64,000 nucleotides of DNA from Ascarosepion bandense (GCA_037127315.1 JBBBDQ010000192.1:4394001-4458000); one strand, 5' to 3'; positions 46,690-58,429 are shown, counted from the first letter of the stretch. Program-made: numbers and translations. The notes: a model not told the origin generated them from the letters alone.

Positions 46690-47290
46690 TTCTTTAAAGT
46701 GAGTAGATAAATAAGATGATTCTGTATGGATCCCACAGTTATGTGATATACAAAACTCAAGATGATGTGCACCAACTTCATGTTGTCTACAATGGTCTTA
46801 AGGGTTGTGAGTAATGAAGGCCATGTCACAATACTCAACTTCTTTCATCAGGACTTAATGAGTTAATTCCAATGCCTGATAAAAGATGCTAGACACACTG
46901 GTCAAGCCTTGGATTGGTGGGAGCCATATGTGCTCCCTACTAATATGGCCCATGTGACCCAAAAGTTTTCAGTCAAGTCACCTTGACATTTAGCTTCCTA
47001 TTTCATCTGATTTTAATATTCTGTACTAATGCATCTAGCAAAACATCAAGATAGAGACCAACCATTAGCTCCACAATACCAAGAACTTGTTGGAAGCCAC
47101 CATGGCAGAGATGATAGTCAACAGTAGTCAAAACCATTTTATGCATGCATTTAGCCACTTCTGAGGTTATACTGAGATTATCTTCAAGACATTTTTATTG
47201 AATAACTTTTTTCTGAGTTCCCACATTGAGCATGTGTACATTTTTTCAAATATAGTTATTTTTATTCTCTGAAATATAATTTCAATTTGT
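46690..47290 (+). pseudogene. mariner/Tc1-type transposase relic, copy B
   Basis: With frame changes, the plus strand gives DDSVW, MVLRVVSNEGHVTILNFFHQ, MLDTLVKPWIGG and, after a degraded stretch, HLDI-LPISSDFNIL. These follow a widespread mariner-type transposase (MVFGVVSSEGHVMPP…, …LDTVVKPWIDRV…, the SPDLNPLD region). The DDE/D acids are largely lost: the SPDLNPLD aspartates read SSDFN here. The frame is broken by several stops. The 3' end at 47190-47260 matches the minus-strand copy A. It lies directly downstream of the modular A-tailed repeat. Confidence 0.75.
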
Positions 47291-47309
47291 TCTCAATTGC
47301 CTGATCCAC

Positions 47310-48815
47310 TTCACACACACAAAAAAAAAAAAAAAAAAATACTCCAAAAATAATGCTTCCTATTTCTTTCCATAAGAGCAACAACAGATACAGGTAACAA
47401 TAATAACACCAGGTCTTTCCCAATCTCAATGTTATAATTTATATAAATTTTGTGTACCATTTTCCCAAAGATAACTTCAAACTTACCATATTGACAGAAG
47501 GTTACCACAATTTTGTTTTTGTTTTATATCTTTGTTTTTTTTTTGTTTGTTTGCTTTTTTCAAATTTCATCAGATTCTAATATATTCTAGAAGCATGTTC
47601 TGGCACTATACAGAAGACATACTGGTTAATCTTTAAGAACACAAACTAATAGAAAACTTGATTTTTGAGTAGAGTAAGGTGCATTTGATGGCAAAGGTTT
47701 AATTATAATTCCAAAATTTAACTTGTGCAACAGTAGGTATCCTTTTTGTACACATTTATGCTCTCATCTTGATTTTCTAAGTTTTATTAATAAAAATGAT
47801 AAAATTGCTTATATCAGCCACTCCCTACGCCCTTCCCTACCCCAGATTGTCTGCCTTCAAAATAAAATTGCACATCATAGGCTGATCATTGGCGCCATCA
47901 GTGCCTACTGCTGCAGCAAAGAACATCAAATGTTCCAATTAAAACTAATCAATAATCAAGTCTGATAAACATGCTGGCTTCCAAAAGAAGCAAAATTATT
48001 TGGATATATTGGTTAGCACTGGCTTGCTACATGAAAGCATTTCTTGGAAGAAAACTGATAAAGATAGGAGCAATGAGAAGGGAAAGAAGAGAATGACAAT
48101 TTGGAACCAAATGGAAAGTCATTGCTTTCATTGAAGTAAAACAAAAAAAAAAAAGATTGCAAAAGCAGGCATTTAAATATGGTATCTGGCACATTGATGA
48201 TTATATAAAATTCATAAAAGTTATTTTTTTTTAAATTATATATACTTTCAGGTAAATTTTTGAACTGTTTTTTATGTAGTCCTTATTTTCATCTGCCATG
48301 ACAATATTTTTTTCATTATTTCATTGAGTACAGAAGATGATCTAAGAAGAAACCTTTAATTAAAAATTATCCGATGTTTGGTCAAATTTTGGGAAGTAGA
48401 TCAACTCCCCCACCCATGATCAAATTACAAGCCCTACCAAAATCGGACATTTTCTTCCTTTTTTTGCTCTGTTCTGCATTGGATTCTAATAACACATCAC
48501 AGGATATAATAGAGATCTTTTTTCTATACCTCCTTCTGCTTATATAAGTAAAATCAAGTATCACCAGCAACTTTCTCTCTTTGGGCCCAAATACCTCTCT
48601 GGATTTGAGTTTCTACCCTTACTGCCATGATTTCAGTACTAAACTAAACATGTATAGAAGTTGGAAACCGATATTAATATATCTACTTACTGGAGACTAG
48701 TCTTAGAAACAGCATCTTTTCATTGAAATAAGTTCAGTGGATACCATCTGAGTGATGAGACTGGGTAGTTTTTGCTACTACTATTTATATACAAATATAT
48801 ACAGGTCCACAATAA
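47310..48815. other. Anonymous AT-rich DNA
   Basis: An A run of about 21 residues at 47319-47339 is the clearest structure. A plus frame at 47723-47965 (80 codons) reads SLRPSLPQIVCLQNK and similar, with a raised C content, but I do not recognise it. No transposon ends are seen. Confidence 0.5.
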
Positions 48816-48821
48816 GCTTAA

Positions 48822-49709
48822 TCTATATATATATATAAAAGGCAAGATGTTTCTGTGTGTGTCTGTCTTTCTGTCTGTATGTATGTATGTATGTCCTTTA
48901 TACAAATCCACAATTTTTATCCAATTCTTACCAAACTTCACACAAATATTCTTTAGGTTTCCAATCAGGTCATGGCTACTTATTTTTTCTGATTTCCCTC
49001 CGATATTGAAAATCAATACCCCAGTATCCGATCAGGTCTGATCAAGATCAGGATTTTAGCCCTTTTATCGTGGTTCTTGCTGCAGAATTTGCTCTAACTT
49101 GGTAAAATTATAGTTTTTAGTCTTAAACATGAGTAGATCTTCTCAGGCGACTCATTTTCCCTAATATCAGAAATTGATACCCCCAATATTCTATTGAAGC
49201 TGATCAAAAACCAATATTCAGCCATCAATATGGCTCATTTTCTCCAATTTTACTCCCGATGAGTACGATAAGTTTTCATGGACTTACTTAAATTAGTTTA
49301 TCCTTGGATAACTTATTTGACTCCGATATTGAAAATCGATACCCCGATATCCTATCAGTTCTGATGAAAATTAGGTTTTCAGCCCTTTTATTTTGGTTTT
49401 TGCTTTGAATTTCGCTCTAAGTAGGTATAATTGTAGTTCTTAGTCTCAGTCATGATACCATTTATTCAGAGGACTTATTTAGCCTTCAAAATTCAGTTAG
49501 CGATGGAAAACTTATTTGACATCAATACTGGAAAACAAAATTTGACTTACATCCATTCATTTTTCTTTCAATCTACGGTTTTGCTTTGACTGGAAACAGC
49601 TATTGCTTTTTAGTCTTCCATGCCAACGTCCAAAGAGTCTGAGCTCCAGGACCATGGATTAGTTTTAAAGCTTTCATTACACCTGAGCAATGCCGGGCTA
49701 TACTGCTAG
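48822..49709 (+). mobile_element. Helitron-like element, long copy
   Basis: The 5' end is TCTATATATATATATATAAA preceded by A, and the 3' end is GCAATGCCGGGCTATACTGC then TAG (last bases CTAG) followed by T. That fits Helitron insertion between A and T, with a short stem (CCTG/CGGG-like) just before the terminal CTAG. Inside are three modules of about 165 bp around GATATTGAAAATC(A/G)ATACCCC and CCCTTTTAT(C/T)(G/T)TGG-type words, near 48995, 49160 and 49325. The short copy at 37.2 kb has only the last. No Rep/helicase protein is encoded, so it is non-autonomous (888 bp). Confidence 0.65.
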
Positions 49710-50020
49710 TTACATTATATAGTTTATGTAACACTATTTCTCGCTGATATATTTTTTCTGTTTGGTTTAATACAATGGAGAGAGAGAAATTAATATTAGT
49801 GGTATTATTAGTTGTGCTTTATTGTAATCCGCGATGTGAGCTTATGTAAAAAAAACTATTTTTAATACTATTATGTACTTGTAAAATCCGGGGAATAGAG
49901 AAATTGGATGATGATTTGAAAAATAAGAGAGAAATATAGTTTTCTTTTTTTTTTTTATATACGAAACAAATTGTTTTGGGCCAAATAGAAGCTTGTAATA
50001 TGGAAGTAGCCATAACAAAA

Positions 50021-50890
50021 TGTCAGGATTTACATGATGAGGTCAGATAGGGTTAAATCTGCAAAAGTATTCATGGGAAAAGGATTTGGGAATTGAAAAC
50101 CTAAAAATGATGTAATCAAAAGAAAGAAAACAGAAAGACATTGTGTCATGTGAGCTGTTGATATTTCATTTGTCGAGCCATGCCTCCCCGCAAATTGTGT
50201 GGGTGGAAAATAATCTCATTGGTCAAAAGCTTTTAATTGGCTAGATCCCCCGAGTGGATTGGGGATGGTTATAAAAATGGAGACTCAGCAAGAAAAATCA
50301 GTTGTTGGCTGGGTAGTTGTTGAAATTGCAATCGAAATGTAATGACTGTGGAAAAGGTTCCCAACTGGGGAGCCATGACCCAGAGGCTGGTCGCCTACCA
50401 CAGAACTTATGACTAAAGAGTTAAAGTCGAATGAAGCCTACAGCCGATTAACTTAAAGCGTTAATGTTGAATAATACGCCTCCGATAAAGGCCCTGAAAG
50501 AATTTTGTTGTTTTAAGTGTTGCATGGAGAATTGACTGTTCTGATTATAGAGAATATGTGCAAAGACTTTAATGAAAATTTGAAGAGCTGTGATTACTTT
50601 AATGAAATGACAAAAGGACTTGTGTTTATTTGAAGATTGAAAGCTCTGATATTTTTAAACAAATCCACTCTCTGTTGTAAACTGGTACTCTGACAATTCA
50701 ATTGTACTTTCTGCTTTTGCAGTTAATTATTTTTTTTTATAAAGACTTTCTTCATAACTCTCCAGGCATCTTTGAACTTATTCATTTATTTAATTTTTTT
50801 TTTTGGTGCCATAACTGTTTTATTTGTACACAAGTGTTTATCTGGATCTGGTGGAATTACGGCTGCCGGGTTTACACAACATGACTTTCT
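50021..50890 (+). promoter_or_regulatory. Promoter-like segment, possible solo LTR
   Basis: ATTGG words occur near 50218, 50236 and 50258, followed by TTATAAAAATGG at 50269-50280, a proper CCAAT-to-TATA arrangement. The 400 bp after it are less AT-rich than the flanks. A start at TGTCAGGATTT (50021) and an end near TTTACACA (about 50877) would suit an LTR of about 860 bp, but I see no convincing target duplication or primer-binding site and no second copy. A host promoter with a non-coding first exon is the alternative. Confidence 0.3.
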
Positions 50891-51304
50891 GAGATCAAAT
50901 CACAACGTGGGCAGTAAGTTTGTTGTTGTAATAGGCGTCTTCAAGACCAGCTTCTGTGTTGACATCATCACAACCTGCAGTATCCGTAATCGTCTACAAC
51001 AGACGGACAGCCAGCTCAGTGTTACATTTATGCTTGTTAGGAATCAAACAATAAATGGATTTTTATATGCCAAGTCTTCTTTTTACTGAAGCCAAGTTGT
51101 TATCATGGTTAGTACAGGTGATAGCATTTAACTTGAGGGTCCTCAGAATGCTTATATTTGTTTAAAAAATTTGATGAACATTATAATCTGCAAATACATA
51201 ATTTTATACATACATATACGAAAAAATGATATGTACATATATATTTACATAACAATATATATATTCATACATAGATATTATACAGTATATTTCTGCATAT
51301 ATGC

Positions 51305-52290
51305 ATATGAGGAAGTACTGAAAAGTTCACAGTATGACATACTTCCCCAAATCTGACCAAATAACCAAACATCATACATATATGAAGATATATATAAGGG
51401 TGGATCAATTAGTCTTTTTGTTACAACAAACAAAATATTTGTCAAAATTAAAGTGTAATCTCCACCATCCCTGGATAATATATACTATGGAAATTTCAAA
51501 GACAATATTAGATTGTATAATTCACATAAAAACAATGAAAACAATTTTTGTAAAAATTCATTATTCATAAACAAATATTTTTTCTTAACACAATAGTGTC
51601 CATAATATATCTTATCCATAAAAAAATTAAAAGCTTTTCTAATTAAATAATATTTTAGTTTTATTGCTTTTTTATTTTATGATTCAGAAGATTTTCAGTA
51701 ATATGGGGTTTGTATTTTACAAAAAGAATTGATGATTTATGTTCTTCAAGAACTTTTGTTTATAACTAATTAAGCACTATAAAAATGAAATTAAATAAGT
51801 GAGGGAAATAATAAGAATAGAAAATCTTTTCAGATGTTCACAAAGCCATGTCTACACTGCTTGTTTACAGTACCCCAAATCATCATGACTTATGGTTTGT
51901 GCTGATGCCCAAAAACTGCTGCCACTTATGCTAACATGATTTGTCAATCTTCCCTGATCAAAGCATTCACCCTGTTGATGTGGTCATCCATGTCTGTTAT
52001 TGATAGATAATCAGATTGGCTTTCAATGTTATATGTTCTTCTTGCTTTTTTAAAGCATTCTATCTACTCATACATCTTTTATTGATTCATGGTATGTGTT
52101 CCATACTCAGCCAACACCCAGCAATGGATTTCTGCAGGTTTGACTCCTTTTGCCCATAGAAAGCATACTACAGCATGTTGTTCCTTGATTATGCAATTAG
52201 TGAGTTGATCAGCCATACATCTGACATCATTGCTCTTCAACTTTTTAGCTGAAGCTGTTGCACCCCACAGAAAGTTGTGTATTCATTTCT
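51305..52290 (-). pseudogene. mariner-type transposase relic, copy C (different lineage)
   Basis: The minus strand gives MADQLTNCIIKEQHAVV, LWAKGVKPAEIH and VLAEYGTHTMNQ at about 52230-52060, then INRVNALIRED near 51960. This is the N-terminal helix-turn-helix region of the mariner group whose proteins carry GVKPAEIHRRMLAQYGE-type motifs. It is a different lineage from copies A and B. The catalytic half is not recognisable. At the other end, GAGGAAGTACTGAAAAGTTC near 51309-51328 looks like a mariner terminal repeat and matches the fragment at 35.3 kb. Stops interrupt the frame. The element is inactive and internally degraded. Confidence 0.6.
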
Positions 52291-52299
52291 TCTACTCCT

Positions 52300-53255
52300 G
52301 ACTAAGTAAAACAGTTGGGCAGACTGAATTTTTAGCTTTGAATTCAAACCATCTTCCAATGTATTATGAGCCAACATGGGCCAGCATGGCAAAGTAAGGA
52401 CCATGAATAACTATGTCTGAAAGTGAATCAGTCATGCAGTGAACTAAAAAAACAGCTGATAATAATATACAAGGTTAAATCAATAAATACTGATACATAG
52501 TTATTAACTGAATTCTTATCAGAGAAAGAGATACAGATAAAAGTAGGTAGCTGTGTATGTATGTATGTATGTATGTATGTAACAATGACCAGCAACTTAT
52601 TTCCAAGTACACCCATCTACTAGGGCAAAAAGTCAGTCCCTGTTGCAGACACCTGCAAAGGTACATTCAACAACCACAGAACCACCCTGTGGTTTATACT
52701 GCAACTATGTCAAGTGGATCTTAGTTACAGTTTTTGATAGAGAATGCATAATCCTGTGTGATGAACAGTTTGAACAAGGTCATTATGTTCAAACCTTTAG
52801 TCACAATGACTTGTGACTGTGTGCCAGCACAACCACTGATGGCTTCTGAACAGTTTTGTCTGCCCAATTTCACTCCCAGGCAAATACCCTCAAGAAGTCA
52901 CCTCCCTAACAAAATGTTTTAATCATATGGCAACTTATTAATATATACACACAAATAAACTAATTTGGAATTTATTACTTTATAATGTCTCATTGAGATG
53001 AATTGGGTTTTAAAAAAATATGAGGGCAGATGAGAATTAATTAACTAGACACTTGAACAGCTGACATAATTCTGGTTCAAGTATCTTATAAAGAGCTTTA
53101 AATAATCTTTGATTAATATATTAGGTTAATTAATAATAGCATTTGTGTTAGACAAATGGTCTCTGAAAGAATTAACTCAGTCAGAAATTAGAGTCTATGA
53201 AATTTGGTGTCACAAGTCAAGAGTAAAACTGCAGATTCTCACATAATTTAACAAC
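52300..53255. other. No gene recognised; (TATG)n at 52555-52580
   Basis: Besides the short (TATG)n tract of about six units, I see no element. The stretch 52600-52910 is of mixed composition and might be an old repeat; it has no motif I can name. Confidence 0.5.
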
Positions 53256-53265
53256 TGTAATTATA

Positions 53266-53794
53266 GGGGAGGGTGGGGAGACTTGGCCAGTGGGGAGACT
53301 TGGCTACCCCTGTGTTCAAGCAAAACGCAAATATGAAAATAATTCTTAGCTTTGTTTCTGGAGAGCTCTTCTGTAGTGAGGAATAACTGGCCCACTGTTG
53401 ATTACTTCCTTTGACACATGGCTGAGAGAGAGCATTGACTCATTTTGGAGGTAAGTTTTTCAATTTTTCAGTTTTACCTTCGAACCCATAGTAGCTTTGA
53501 TGACATTGTCAGTGTTCTGTTTTTTTGCATCTGTAAAGAGTGTCTATTTAGCCTAGCTTTCAGCATATTTCTTAAAAAGTGACAGTCATTGTTAAATTTT
53601 ACTGATTTTTTGTGTTCAGATTTTCTTTGTGGGGAGAGTTGTCCACAGGCTGGCCAACTCTCCACATTATTCATACTGGTTTTATATCTTCACATGACTG
53701 AGTTCTGAATGAATTTGTGTTTGTTTTTCATACATTCCTTTGTATTAGGGTATCTAATTTACTAATTAGAACACATCTGTGGCACAGATTTGTA

Positions 53795-53839
<45 letters not shown>

Positions 53840-54273
53840 CATGTGTTTATATTTCATCATTCATGTGTCGCATTGGTCATATGAAGACCATTATATCGCT
53901 GAGCCCAGCACATTTCAGAATATTATCAGGTGTTATTATGATGCAGAAATGATGTAAAGACTAATAAATATGCTCATTTTGTTGTATTTTGTTATTGAGA
54001 GCTGAAAAAGCCGACTTCTTTTAATGTGACCAACTTTCCCCATTTGTGGCCAAGTCTCCCCATGCTCTGGCCAACTCTCCCCATACTTGACATGTCTGGA
54101 ATTTGGTTCTCAACTTTGTTTTTACATACTTACATGAATAAAACTTGTTCCATATCACAAAAAATGTGTGTTGTTTATGTGTGCAAATTTCCAGTTTGAT
54201 AAGACCAATCACCTCAACACTAGTGAAAGAAATATAAAAAAGGAAGATTTTGTGGCCAACTCTCCCCACCCTC

Positions 54274-54276
<3 letters not shown>
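53266..54276. mobile_element. Inverted-repeat element with GGGGAGACTTGGCCA subterminal repeats
   Basis: The left end GGGGAGGGTGGGGAGACTTG followed by GCCA starts at 53266. The right end at 54276 is its complement with one difference (GAGTT for GACTT), followed on both sides by TATA. Related GGGGAGA(C/G)TTGGCCA-type words recur inside near 53285, 53632-53660, 54036-54060 and 54065-54090, in both orientations. Such subterminal arrays are typical of transposase binding sites. The element is 1,011 bp, and contains a (GT)n tract at 53800-53835. No transposase is recognisable. A 66-codon minus frame at 53674-53474 is unassigned. It is a non-autonomous DNA transposon of unknown superfamily; the TATA flank may be the target duplication or part of the AT-rich surroundings. 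Confidence 0.75.
53800..53835. repeat. (GT)n microsatellite
   Basis: About 17 GT units inside the inverted-repeat element. Confidence 0.95.

Positions 54277-54315
<39 letters not shown>
54277..54315. repeat. (TA)n microsatellite
   Basis: About 19 TA units lie exactly between two inverted-repeat elements. Confidence 0.95.
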
Positions 54316-54318
<3 letters not shown>

Positions 54319-54432
54319 CCTATGTTTATGGCACAACTCAGAGTTTCATGCATTATTCATTTTGAAATATGCACCTCCTGATGATTGCATAGCGCATGAA
54401 ACTTTGAGTCATGCCATAGACGTAGGATAATA
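54312..54432. mobile_element. Short palindromic element with about 48-bp arms
   Basis: ATATTATCCTA(T/C)GT(T/C)TATGGC, ACTCA(G/A)AGTTTCATGC and a few more bases occur on the left (54312-54360) and inverted on the right (54380-54432), around a loop of about 20 bases. The loop contains CCTCCTGATGAT. No coding capacity is present. It is probably a small hairpin MITE, or the palindromic end of a larger element. Confidence 0.65.
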
Positions 54433-54439
54433 TGCATAT

Positions 54440-54581
54440 TTATTATTATTTATTAATATTTATTTATTATTTATTTATTTACATATAATATAGCTCTGTT
54501 CATATATTGGGCACTGTTTTATTAACACCTGAATAATAATACTATACATATGTACACCATCCTCATATGTATATTAATTTA

Positions 54582-54612
<31 letters not shown>

Positions 54613-55800
54613 GAAAGAGAGAGAGAGAGAATAAAACTATATGACATTTTAAGTAGTTGTCTATGATATGTCCTGGAATGGGATATATATCAGTATGAGA
54701 TTGTTTAGTGGTTAAGGCAAATGTAATCCGGTAGAACAATCTAGTCTGTAGTTGTTATCGTCGTATGCAGTGTCCTGAGACGTAGGAGCAGTCAATAGTA
54801 GACCAATAGATCTCTAGTGGAAAGACTGGTAGATCTCTCTCACTCACTCACTCACTCTATTGATGTCCTTGCCTTCGTCTGTATATATGGCTGATACCAG
54901 CCAATCCCATTACAGTGAGGGGGAAACCAGGTGTATTCATATTCATTACATCAGTCTATTTTCTCGTAATGTTTGTGATCAGTGTTCAAGCTTAAGTGAA
55001 AGCTAAAATTTTAAATGCTAATTTTCAATGACTTGGAAAGTTAACTCAGCACACTCATCCAATATGCTCTTTGTCTCTGTGCCAGATTAAGTGCTCATAA
55101 TTGTATTATAAATAACATTATTGTTAGAGTATGTAACTGTCAATATAGTATCTTACTAAAAGTACCACAGTTTAAGAGTATTTAAGACCTACTTTTCCTC
55201 TGCATATTAAAATTTCATAAATTTGTAATAAATACATGAAAAGAACTGGGCCAAATAAAGAACACAAAAAAATGCTTACCATATTCAAGGTATCATCTAA
55301 CATTTAATTAATAATACTTGTTGTAATCTTCAGTGAGTAATTTACATTGTCAATATTCATTGTTTTCTTTAATGACTGTTTCTTGTAAATCTACGCCAAG
55401 GACGCCGCATGACACTAAAATTTAATGCATTGAGTTAAACTCCCTTTCCCTTATTCTTTTCTTTTTCTTTCTCTTGTTTTCTTCTTTTTCCTTTTTTGTT
55501 TTTTTCCATTTCACTTGACTTTTTCTGGATAAATTTGAACCATTCATTGTTGTATGAATTTGGTCTGACGAGCAGTGATAAGAGAGCTGTGAAATATTAC
55601 CTATGGGTTTATAAAAATATCCAACTTTTGTTCTTGATTATAATACTTTGTTAAATTTAACAATAAATTTTAACATTGAGTTTTCTTTGGATTTAATCTC
55701 CTGTGGAATTTACCTTACCAAGTACCAAAGATTCTACACTATATATATTAGCATAATTACTTCTTTCAACAATTAACAGAATTACTTCTTTCAACCCACA
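54440..55800. other. AT-rich stretch with microsatellites
   Basis: It contains (AT)n at 54588-54612, (GA)n at 54617-54630 and a (CACT)n run at 54836-54856. The part 54700-54950 is less AT-rich but unrecognised. There is no gene. Confidence 0.55.
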
Positions 55801-55812
55801 TGATATCATTCT

Positions 55813-58424
55813 TTGTTAAGCAGAATCAAAAGACAACTTTTGTTTTTTGATTTTTTTTGTATTTTGAAAAATCTAGCTAAAAGCAGAGTACATTTCAAAG
55901 AGAAAACTGCTAACAAAAATAATGATTATATCAATACGTTAACCAAGAAACGATTTGGTGTAGAAGATTATTCTTTGAACAGACATATAATTAATTTGTC
56001 TAATATTACTTTATCAGAAATAGAAAAAGTTGTTCTTTCCAGAGGGTTGAAATGTAATGTAAATAAGGTTGAAATTTTAGCTGAATTTGAAGTTATGTTT
56101 TCACAGCTACTTCATCTTATTCCTTACTCCACGGACCAGTTCACAATGTGTAAATCTGGGATTTCAGAAATAGCACATGAGTTTGTTTCCACGCCAATTG
56201 ATCATGACACTGTCATTTGGTGTCACACTCACTACAAGACCATTAAGGTTTTAAAATCACGTAATGATATTTACATTACTAAGCCTGACAAAGTTGTTGG
56301 TATTGTTATTCTAAACAAATTTGATTATGTGAATAAGATGAACCTTATTCTAGGAGATACCACAAAGTTTCATTTGATTGGTTTATCTTCAACACACAAC
56401 CGTACTGATAAATTTGAATTAAAACTTCAGAAACGGTTATTAGAAATATACAAAGGTAATCTCATAAGTAAAGATACCTACAATAAGATCACACCTGTAG
56501 GTTCCCAAAAATCCAGACTGTATTGTTTGCCTAAAATTCACAAAAAAATAATGTGCCTTTACATCCCATTTTATCTATGGTGGGATCAGCACAACATGAG
56601 TTGGCCAAATGGTTGTCTTAAATGATTAAACCGGTTTCTGACTACTTCTCAACTTACTCAGTACCAGACTCACTTTTTCTAAATTCATTAGAAATTGTCC
56701 CATTTCTTCTGATAAGATTTCAGTTTCTTACACTATCAAAAGAAACAGCACAGATACGTGCTGACGCTCTCTATAGAGGTTGCCTGGGTCCTCCTATTCC
56801 AGAGCCTTTATTTTTGGACTTCCTTATGTTAGTAACTAAAGGAATAGAATTTAGCTTTGAAAATATCATGTATGCCCAAGTGGATTGGGTTTCTATGAGT
56901 AGTCCTTTGCGTCCCTTTTTAGCTAACATTTTTGTTGGTTATCATGAGAGCCTTTTGTTTAAGAAGCATCAGAAACTGCACATCTATCAACGTTATGTTG
57001 ACACTTTTTCTGTGTTTGATAACATAAAAAAGCAACTCTTTTTTGTGAATCCTTAAATTCCTTACATCCATGTTTGGTTTTCACAATGGAGGAAGAGGTG
57101 AACAACTCTTTCTTTTCTCGATGTTTTTGTGGAAAGAAAGAATGGTATTTGTATTACCAGTGTTTTTCGTAATGATACCTTTTCAGGTTTTTACACTAGT
57201 TGAAAGATGTGCATTGTGGTGCAGTGGATGTCAACTCGGAATGACAAATCGGAGAGCTGAGTTCAAATTCCAGTTGAATTCCTTGCATTTACTTATGCAC
57301 AAATATTCTTGGGTTAAATGACAGGACAGATTGTGTTCTATAGCCTTGATCAGCAACCAGTCTACCACAGAAAGCAATAGCAACCTACTGCGGGATAATC
57401 TTCAGCCCAGTCATGTCATGTCTCTTTCAAGACATGATTGGCCAAGTGTGTTTCACCTATGATACTTAACTGACTGACACTAGTTGGAACTCTTTTGTCC
57501 CTCAGAATAGAAAAATCAATATTTGATTAAAACTTTGGTATATCAGACCTTATTAATTTGTTCATCATGCACACTCCAGCAAGAGTTGAACAGGATCTGT
57601 TATATTTTTGTCAATAATGGTTTTCCAACACATATTGTAGACTGTACAATGGAACAAATAATAGATAACTTTAACATGCCCCCTAAATTTGGCTTGGCAA
57701 AAAAGTAAACTTTTAAGTGACAGAGCTTCTACTATTGTCTCTGCCACTTTTTTTTCAGCCAAACTACATGTTATTTTTGGCACTTGCTCAATTCTACCTT
57801 AATTTTCTAAAGACTGTCTACCGTATCTTATTAAAAGTTTACTTATTTGTAAATCCAAATGTCAGTGTGAAGCTGAATACATAGGATGGTCAAGTCTTAT
57901 GTTAGAGTCAAGAATAAGCCAGCATGTTCCTAGGCATATTAGATTAAGTTTGTGATCTTACTCGTGTGACGCAATCAGTGCATGAGTCTTCAATTGGACA
58001 ACACCTGTTAGGTAATGAGTCATGCTTGTCTTGTTTTTCAACTGACTCATTTTCCATTTTGCATACAAGCAGATCAAAACACCATTTGTCAATTTTAAAA
58101 GCTTTATGTTAAAAATTATTTCAGCCTGTGCAAGCAGAAGGAGAATTTCATAAGATCCTTACATTTATTTAGAGATATGTGAGCTTTTTTTCCTTTTTAT
58201 GCTTCACTGGATCATTTTTCCTTATTTACGTATTTTAATCGTAAATTTATTTAATATTTTTTCTTTCTTAATTTTACATATTTACAATATTCGTAATTTT
58301 AAGCGTGTTCTAGTACTGTCTCCATATTTATTTATTTCCTAATCAATCTGTTATAATCAAAGTTGCCAACAACTGGTTCCTGATGAAACATTAGCCGAAA
58401 GAAGCCTAGGCCCAGAAAAAAAAA
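55813..58424 (+). pseudogene. Penelope-like element, RT plus GIY-YIG endonuclease relic
   Basis: The first frame (55813-56625, 270 codons) reads KKRFGVEDYSLNRHIINLSN, NDIYITKPDKVVGIVILNKF and SQKSRLYCLPKIHKK, the N-terminal and first RT motifs of Penelope-like elements. After a frameshift the plus strand gives HELAKW and, in 56622-57056, ADALYRGCLGPPIPEPLFLD, FENIMYAQVDWVSMSSPL and LANIFVGYHE. The catalytic block is YQRYVDTFSVF; relatives have YVDDTF, so one catalytic aspartate is deleted. After the inserted SINE come LLICSSCTLQQELNRI and FNMPPKFGLAKK, then CQCEAEYIGWSSLMLESRIS near 57860-57920, the GIY-YIG endonuclease. The 3' tail ends CCTGATGAAACATTAGCCG and an A run near 58424. These elements copy themselves by target-primed reverse transcription. 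This copy is dead through frameshifts, stops and the lost aspartate. Confidence 0.92.
57206..57476 (+). mobile_element. tRNA-headed SINE, copy 2, inserted in the Penelope-like element
   Basis: A box TGGTGCAGTGG and B box GAGTTCAAATTCC are intact, followed by CATTTACTTATGCACAAATA and TCTCTTTCAAGACATGATTGG, as in copy 1 at 9.3 kb. It is bracketed by a target duplication: ACACTAGTTGAAA at 57193-57205 and ACACTAGTTGGAA at 57477-57489, 12 of 13 identical. The Penelope reading frame runs up to the left copy (FSGFYT) and continues from the right copy (SWNSFVPQNRKIN). The SINE is therefore younger than the Penelope-like copy. The open frame 57070-57321 is a chimera of both and has no meaning as a gene. 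Confidence 0.92.
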
Positions 58425-58429
58425 AATGA

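Noticed and set aside
52428..52666. Two overlapping minus frames rich in Tyr/Ile/His/Thr
   Set aside because: They run through the (TATG)n microsatellite.
57070..57321. 83-codon frame as a gene
   Set aside because: It is a chimera of Penelope-like coding sequence and the inserted SINE.
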